DNA from: Paraburkholderia sp. SOS3
GTDB lineage: Bacteria > Pseudomonadota > Gammaproteobacteria > Burkholderiales > Burkholderiaceae
Direction: 5' to 3'
DNA length: 64,000 bases
NCBI RefSeq assembly: GCF_001922345.1
Contig: NZ_CP018812.1
Span: 868,001 to 932,000 of the forward strand
How positions within the stretch are numbered: position 1 is the first letter of the stretch; every line of letters begins with the position of its first letter. The notes under the pieces are model-generated. The model did no database searches. It was not told where the DNA came from and saw only the letters and a list, made by a program, of their open reading frames with translations. Positions 59,559 through 64,000 of this stretch are shown in pieces. Made by a program: the position numbers and the translations under genes.

Positions 59559-61367
59559 ATGAACGTACGCACCCTGGTTCTAGGACTGGCGGTGGCTGCG
59601 GCAACGGCACTGAGTTCATTCTTCGCACACGCCGATCCGCAGCTCGATTCGCTGCTGAAGAACCCATCCAACTGGGCTGCACAGGCGGGCGACTATGCCA
59701 ATCATCGCTATAGCCCGCTCAAGCAGATCAACGAGAACAACGTAGGCAAGCTGCAAGTCGCATGGACGATGTCGACCGGCGTGCTGCGCGGTCATGAAGG
59801 CTCTCCGCTCGTGATCGGCGACACGATGTACATCCATTCGCCATTCCCTAACAAGGTGATCGCGATCAACCTGAAGGACAAGACCTTCATCTGGCAATAC
59901 GAGCCCAAGCAGGACACGCAGGTTATTTCCGTGATGTGTTGCGACACGGTGAATCGCGGTCTCGCGTATGGCGACGGCAAGATCTTCCTGCAGCAGGCCG
60001 ACACGACGCTCGTCGCGCTCAATGCGAAGACCGGCGACGTTGTCTGGTCTGCGAAGAACGGCGATCCGAAGGCCGGTGAAACCAACACGAATGCGCCCCA
60101 CGTGTTCGGCGACAAGGTGCTGACCGGCATTTCGGGCGGCGAGTTCGGCGTGCGCGGGCGTCTGATCGCGTATGACATCAAGACCGGCAAGGAAGTCTGG
60201 AAGGCATACAGCACCGGTCCCGACAACGAGATGCTGCTCGATCCGGACAAGACCATGACGTGGACGGACGGCAAGATGCAGCCGGTCGGCGCGGATTCGT
60301 CGTTAAAGAGCTGGAAGGGCGATCAGTGGAAACTCGGCGGCGGCACCACATGGGGCTGGTACGCGTGGGATCCGAAGCTGAACCTCGTCTACTACGGCAC
60401 CGGCAACCCCGGCACATGGAATCCGACGCAGCGGCCAGGCGACAACAAGTGGTCGATGTCGATCTTCGCGCGTGATCTGAACACCGGCAAGGCGAAGTGG
60501 GTGTATCAGATGACGCCGCACGACGAGTGGGACTACGACGGCGTGAACGAGATGATCCTCGCGGACATCCCGATGAACGGCAAGACGGTTCCCGCAATCG
60601 TGCACTTCGACCGCAACGGCTTCGGGTATACGCTGAACCGCGAAACGGGCCAACTGCTGGTGGCGAACAAGTACGACCCGGCAGTGAACTGGGCGGAAAG
60701 CGTCGACCTGAAGAGCGGCCTGCCGATTCGCAACGCGAGCTATTCGACGCAGAAGGCCGGTCCCGACCACAACGTGAAGGGCATCTGCCCGGCGGCGCTC
60801 GGCTCGAAAGACCAGCAGCCTGCCGCGTTCGATCCGAAGTCGAAGCTGTTCCTCGTGCCGACCAATCACGTCTGCATGGACTACGAACCGTTCGATGTCG
60901 ACTACGTGTCGGGCCAGCCGTATGTCGGCGCGACGCTGTCGATGTTCCCGGGTCCGAACGAGAACGGCGCGATGGGCAATTTCATCGCGTGGGATGCGTC
61001 GAAGGGCAAGATCGTCTGGTCGAAGCCCGAGCGGTTCTCGGTATGGTCCGGCGCGCTCGCGACGGCCGGCGGCATCGTGTTCTACGGCACGCTCGAAGGC
61101 TACATCAAGGCGGTGCGGATCAGCGACGGCAAGGAGCTGTGGAAGTTCAAGACGCCGTCCGGAATCATCGGCAACGTGTTCACGTACACCTTTGACGGCA
61201 AGCAGTACGTCGGCGTGTATTCGGGCATCGGCGGCTGGGCCGGCATCGGGATGGCCGCGGGTCTGCAAAAGTCGACCGAAGGTCTTGGCGCGGTCGGCGG
61301 TTATCGCGAACTCGCGAAGTACACGGCGCTCGGCGGCACGTTGTTCGTCTTCGCGATTCCGAGCTGA
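59559..61367 (+). CDS. xoxF: Lanthanide-dependent PQQ methanol dehydrogenase
   Basis: A 602-residue periplasmic quinoprotein that oxidises methanol to formaldehyde or formate and passes electrons to cytochrome XoxG. The signal peptide ends after FFAHA (residue 25). Vicinal Cys127-Cys128 forms the disulfide ring near PQQ. Near residue 322 the motif DEWDYDG places the catalytic Asp325 and, two residues on, Asp327; that second Asp is the diagnostic lanthanide ligand, where calcium-type MxaF has Ala. GGAGGA before ATG 59559 is strong. It resembles the XoxF5 branch. xoxG and xoxJ follow on the same strand. Confidence 0.96.
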   Translation: MNVRTLVLGLAVAAATALSSFFAHADPQLDSLLKNPSNWAAQAGDYANHRYSPLKQINENNVGKLQVAWTMSTGVLRGHEGSPLVIGDTMYIHSPFPNKVIAINLKDKTFIWQYEPKQDTQVISVMCCDTVNRGLAYGDGKIFLQQADTTLVALNAKTGDVVWSAKNGDPKAGETNTNAPHVFGDKVLTGISGGEFGVRGRLIAYDIKTGKEVWKAYSTGPDNEMLLDPDKTMTWTDGKMQPVGADSSLKSWKGDQWKLGGGTTWGWYAWDPKLNLVYYGTGNPGTWNPTQRPGDNKWSMSIFARDLNTGKAKWVYQMTPHDEWDYDGVNEMILADIPMNGKTVPAIVHFDRNGFGYTLNRETGQLLVANKYDPAVNWAESVDLKSGLPIRNASYSTQKAGPDHNVKGICPAALGSKDQQPAAFDPKSKLFLVPTNHVCMDYEPFDVDYVSGQPYVGATLSMFPGPNENGAMGNFIAWDASKGKIVWSKPERFSVWSGALATAGGIVFYGTLEGYIKAVRISDGKELWKFKTPSGIIGNVFTYTFDGKQYVGVYSGIGGWAGIGMAAGLQKSTEGLGAVGGYRELAKYTALGGTLFVFAIPS

Positions 61368-61389
61368 TGGCGCGCCTGGGGTGAGCGAA

Positions 61390-61430
61390 CAGGCGCAGGC
61401 TTTCTCGTTGAAAATGAAAGCCTGCGCTTG
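61390..61430 (+). repeat. Long hairpin between xoxF and xoxG
   Basis: GCGCAGGCTTTC pairs perfectly with GAAAGCCTGCGC (12 bp); outer pairs (C-G, A-T, G-T) extend the stem to 15 bp around an 11-base loop. No U-run follows. Lies 22 bp after the xoxF stop and would set how much transcript reaches xoxG. Confidence 0.8.
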
Positions 61431-61432
61431 AC

Positions 61433-61474
61433 GAATAGCGACGTACGAGTAGTGACGCACAAGTAGTGATGCGA
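61433..61474. repeat. Imperfect 14-bp tandem repeat, three copies, xoxF-xoxG gap
   Basis: Units GAATAGCGACGTAC, GAGTAGTGACGCAC and AAGTAGTGATGCGA follow one another directly after the hairpin. Possible protein or RNA-binding element, or a slippage relic. Confidence 0.6.
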
Positions 61475-61597
61475 AAGATCGGGGGCGCGCATGCCGCACT
61501 GCGAGGGCATGCGGTATGCGCGCCATCCGGCGGGCACGGCAACTGGAAGTCGGGCTGGCCGGGAGTGAAAGCGACAGTGTGGATGGGAGACGAACGC

Positions 61598-62011
61598 ATG
61601 AAAGGCCGTTTGATGTTGTTGCCGTTTGCAGTGGCTGTATTTGCGTGGCCGGTCGCATATGGACAGACCAATGCCGCCCAGATGAAACCGGTTGCCTACA
61701 AGGTCGTAGACGGCAACAAGGTCGATGGCGATACCTACCTCGGTTGGAAAACGTGGCGCGCGCTAGCCTGCGAACGGTGTCACGGCGCAAAACAGGAGGG
61801 TCTCGTCGGCCCGTCGCTCATCGATGCGTTCAAGACGCTCGACAAGACCGAATTCCATCGCACCGTATTCGGTGGACGCATCGACAAGGGTATGCCCGAC
61901 TTCAGTTCGAGCCAGATGATGCAAAAGAATTGGGAAAACCTTTATTCGTATCTCAAAGGGCGTTCCGACGGAAAGATCAATCCGGGCGATCTGCAACCGA
62001 TCGACAAATGA
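61598..62011 (+). CDS. xoxG: Cytochrome c-L-like electron acceptor of XoxF
   Basis: A 137-residue periplasmic c-type cytochrome. A signal peptide ends near AYG (residue 22). The haem site is Cys58-E-R-Cys61-His62, with a GMPDF methionine as likely sixth ligand near residue 100. Its place between xoxF and xoxJ identifies it as the MDH electron acceptor. The start at 61598 (MKGRLM) has GGGAG nine bases upstream; longer in-frame starts give no signal peptide. Confidence 0.9.
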   Translation: MKGRLMLLPFAVAVFAWPVAYGQTNAAQMKPVAYKVVDGNKVDGDTYLGWKTWRALACERCHGAKQEGLVGPSLIDAFKTLDKTEFHRTVFGGRIDKGMPDFSSSQMMQKNWENLYSYLKGRSDGKINPGDLQPIDK

Positions 62012-62076
62012 CCTGATTGCGGACCACCCCCGTCGGCCCTATCGGTTTCCCGATGTTTCCCGTTTCGGAGATAGTC

Positions 62077-62985
62077 ATGTCCGCTCGCAGAACCCGATTT
62101 GCTTATATCCTGCGTGCCGTGCTCGCGCTTTCGTGCGCGACCTGCGCGGTGCCGTTCGCGCAGGCGCAGAATGCGCCGTCGCTGCCGAACAACGACGGCG
62201 CCGACAAGGTGCTGCGCGTGTGCGCGGACCCGAACAACCTGCCGTTGTCGAACGACAAGGGCGAGGGCTACGAGAACAAGATCGCCGAAGCCATGGCGAG
62301 CGATTTCGGCTACAAGGTCGAATACACCTACTTTCCGCAGCGCATAGGTTTCGTGCGGCACACGCTGCGCGAGAAGGAGCCCAATACCGAGCGCTACAAG
62401 TGCGATCTGATTGTCGGCGTGCCGCGTGGTTACGACATGACGGCGACGACACGCCCGTATCTGCATTCGACTTACGCGATGGTCTTCAGTAAAAAGCCGG
62501 AGTTCGCGAACATCAACACGCCAAGCGATCTGTTGAAGCTGCCGCCCGACCAACTGAAGAAATTGCGCCTCGGCATTTTCGCGCAAACACCGGCGGTGGA
62601 CTGGCTGCTCGCGAACAACCTGATCGATCAGGCCGTGTCGTATCAGGCGCAAAGCGGCGATCCGCAGGCGTTCCCGGGCGAGATGATCCAGCATGATCTG
62701 AAGCAGGGCAACGTCGACGTCGTGTTCGTCTGGGGGCCGATTGCCGGTTACTTCGTGAAGCGTTCGGGGGACACCGCGAAACTCGTGCCGTTCCCGCCGC
62801 AGCCCGGCATCCATTTCGACTTCGAGATCGCGATGGGGACGCGCCACGGCGAAAAGGCATGGCACGACAAGGTCGATCAGTGGATCGCGACGCATCAGGA
62901 CAAGATCAATACGATTCTCACGAGCTATGACGTGCCGCTGCTGCCGATTGCCAGCGCGCCCGTCGCATCGAATACGCCGCAATGA
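62077..62985 (+). CDS. xoxJ: Periplasmic solute-binding-like protein, XoxJ/MoxJ family
   Basis: A 302-residue exported protein (signal ends after AQA, near residue 28) with the type II periplasmic-binding fold. It shows LRVCADPNNLPLSNDKGEGYENKIAEAMA, RIGFVRHTLRE, CDLIVGVPRGYDM and DVVFVWGPIAGYF. MoxJ/XoxJ proteins are thought to help assemble or activate the methanol dehydrogenase. GGAG before ATG 62077. The next gene overlaps its stop by 4 bp. Confidence 0.92.
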   Translation: MSARRTRFAYILRAVLALSCATCAVPFAQAQNAPSLPNNDGADKVLRVCADPNNLPLSNDKGEGYENKIAEAMASDFGYKVEYTYFPQRIGFVRHTLREKEPNTERYKCDLIVGVPRGYDMTATTRPYLHSTYAMVFSKKPEFANINTPSDLLKLPPDQLKKLRLGIFAQTPAVDWLLANNLIDQAVSYQAQSGDPQAFPGEMIQHDLKQGNVDVVFVWGPIAGYFVKRSGDTAKLVPFPPQPGIHFDFEIAMGTRHGEKAWHDKVDQWIATHQDKINTILTSYDVPLLPIASAPVASNTPQ

Positions 62986-63836
62986 TGGACACGCCTGTGA
63001 AGTTCGTGCGGCGCGAAGCCGCGTGGTGCGTCATGCGGCATGCGGCGACGCGTCTGTCGTGGTGTGCGGCGAGCGCATTATGTGCGGCGGCAGCGCTTGC
63101 CTTGCCGCTGGGGTCGGCGCATGCGGCTACGCCAGCGGCGTCGGGCACAGCAGCAGCGCCGCCGGCGTCTGACGCGGCAGACGAGATCGCGCCGGCCGAG
63201 CGGCTGCTCTTCATGACGCCGCACTTGCGCGGCGTCGCGGCGCAAACCGAACTCGACTACGCGATGACGCTATCGCATCCGCCTGAAAAGGCCAGCGACA
63301 CCGTGCGCGTGCTCGTGAAAAGTGCGAACAATTCGGCCGACGATGCGAGCGTCAGCGATCGCACCGGCAAGGTCTCCGTGCCGTCGGGCGGGCTGCCCTG
63401 CAACCCGGTGATCGTTTATTTTCTCGAGCGCGATATCGCCGAGATGGAACAGCTGACGGGCGGCCAGCGCCGCTATTTCCAGAAGCGCGTGCGGCTCGCG
63501 CTAGCCGCGAATCCGCCGATCACGCCGGTGACGAGCAACGCGAACGGCAAGACGGTCAAGGCGCGCAAGGTCGAGATTCAGCCCTATCTGAACGACCCGA
63601 ACGCACAACGCTTTCCCGATTTCGTCGGCAAGCGCTATACGTTCGTGTTTGCGGACGACATACCCGGTGGCGTATCGCTGATTCGAACCGAAGTGCCTGG
63701 GGAGAAGAACGACTTCGCGCATCCGCGGCTCACGGAAACGCTGAGCTTCACGGGCGCCGTGCGCAAGCTCGTGCCGCCGCCGGCGCATGGCACGCCGGTG
63801 CCGCCGCCGCCGAACGGACCGCGCGCGAGTCGCTGA
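62982..63836 (+). CDS. Secreted protein coupled to xoxJ, unknown function
   Basis: A 284-residue protein with an export signal (hydrophobic stretch around residues 25-45, ending near AHA), an Ala/Pro-rich linker and a C-terminal region. Segments LPCNPVIVYFLERDIAEMEQLTGGQ, NDPNAQRFPDFVGKRYTFVFADDIPGG and a Pro-rich end are visible; no domain recognised. Its ATG overlaps the xoxJ stop (62982-62985), so translation is coupled and a role in methanol oxidation is likely. An Arg/Trp-containing N-terminus makes the exact start uncertain. Confidence 0.78.
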   Translation: MMDTPVKFVRREAAWCVMRHAATRLSWCAASALCAAAALALPLGSAHAATPAASGTAAAPPASDAADEIAPAERLLFMTPHLRGVAAQTELDYAMTLSHPPEKASDTVRVLVKSANNSADDASVSDRTGKVSVPSGGLPCNPVIVYFLERDIAEMEQLTGGQRRYFQKRVRLALAANPPITPVTSNANGKTVKARKVEIQPYLNDPNAQRFPDFVGKRYTFVFADDIPGGVSLIRTEVPGEKNDFAHPRLTETLSFTGAVRKLVPPPAHGTPVPPPPNGPRASR

Positions 63837-63959
63837 AAGGCGGGCGCGCGGGCCGCTAACGCAGTCCCTGAGGCGACCGGCGGGGGATCGCACTACGCTG
63901 CCGACCGTCCGCGTGCGAGCCGCCCAGGACGGCCGGAAGCATTTTGTTCGGGAGGCAAC

Positions 63960-64000
63960 GTGAACCTGATCCGCGCGCTGACGCTGCGGCAATTGCAGAT
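63960..64000 (+). CDS. Start of a probable LysR-family regulator (cut by window end)
   Basis: GGGAGG six bases before a GTG start, then codons for VNLIRALTLRQLQ. The word LTLRQLQ is the usual opening of LysR regulators, where the HTH begins. Only 13 full codons are visible. Placed downstream of the xox genes. Confidence 0.5.
   Translation, partial: MNLIRALTLRQLQ

Noticed and set aside
60303..61790. 495-codon minus-strand frame inside xoxF
   Set aside because: Antisense to an unmistakable PQQ dehydrogenase.

Overview
The window looks like part of a Burkholderia-group betaproteobacterial chromosome (Paraburkholderia or Caballeronia type). The evidence is high GC with long open antisense frames, a DUF4148 protein, many LysR and AraC regulators, an orphan VgrG island, and a lanthanide-type methanol dehydrogenase linked to tetrahydromethanopterin (H4MPT) genes. 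The genus is inferred from gene content only; I ran no searches. I see no rRNA, tRNA, CRISPR array, transposase or integrase.

Layout. 1-8.7 kb: a truncated two-subunit molybdopterin oxidoreductase, a beta-keto-acid cleavage operon (BKACE, MFS importer, SDR) with a divergent AraC regulator, a prolyl-4-hydroxylase-like oxygenase and a lipoprotein. 8.8-13.4 kb: a dihaem peroxidase lipoprotein and a phosphoesterase lipoprotein. 13.4-18.5 kb: a DUF417 membrane protein, a methyltransferase, a VOC protein and an SDR/AraC divergent pair. 18.6-19.8 kb: an orphan holin/endolysin pair. 20-33 kb: metabolic and envelope genes (CBS protein, lactate permease, DapA-like lyase, diacylglycerol kinase, EptA-like transferase, cardiolipin-synthase-like protein, uracil-DNA-glycosylase-like protein, two transporters each with a LysR gene).

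33.1-45.0 kb (minus strand) is a type VI secretion VgrG island read in the order vgrG, effector 2, immunity 2, effector 1, immunity 1, PAAR, membrane protein, tssM-like. The two effector/immunity pairs are a tandem duplication. The first 59 effector codons are identical (176/176 bp) and the last two thirds of the immunity gene are almost identical (825/827 bp). The part between, effector body plus immunity N-terminus, has diverged. I regard this as the most interesting structure in the window.

46.1-64.0 kb is a C1-oxidation region. The divergent xoxF-xoxG-xoxJ cluster oxidises methanol in the periplasm with PQQ and a lanthanide. The minus-strand operon (pterin dehydratase, beta-RFAP synthase, mtdB, ATP-grasp, mch, RimK-like ligase, CitG-like, fae, small Cys protein) builds H4MPT and carries formaldehyde through methylene- and methenyl- to formyl-H4MPT. 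A sigma-54 activator, a DmrB-like flavoprotein, a dihydropteroate-synthase-like protein and a FolB-like aldolase complete the region. The formyltransferase/hydrolase complex (fhcABCD) and PQQ synthesis genes are not here. The window ends inside a probable LysR gene.
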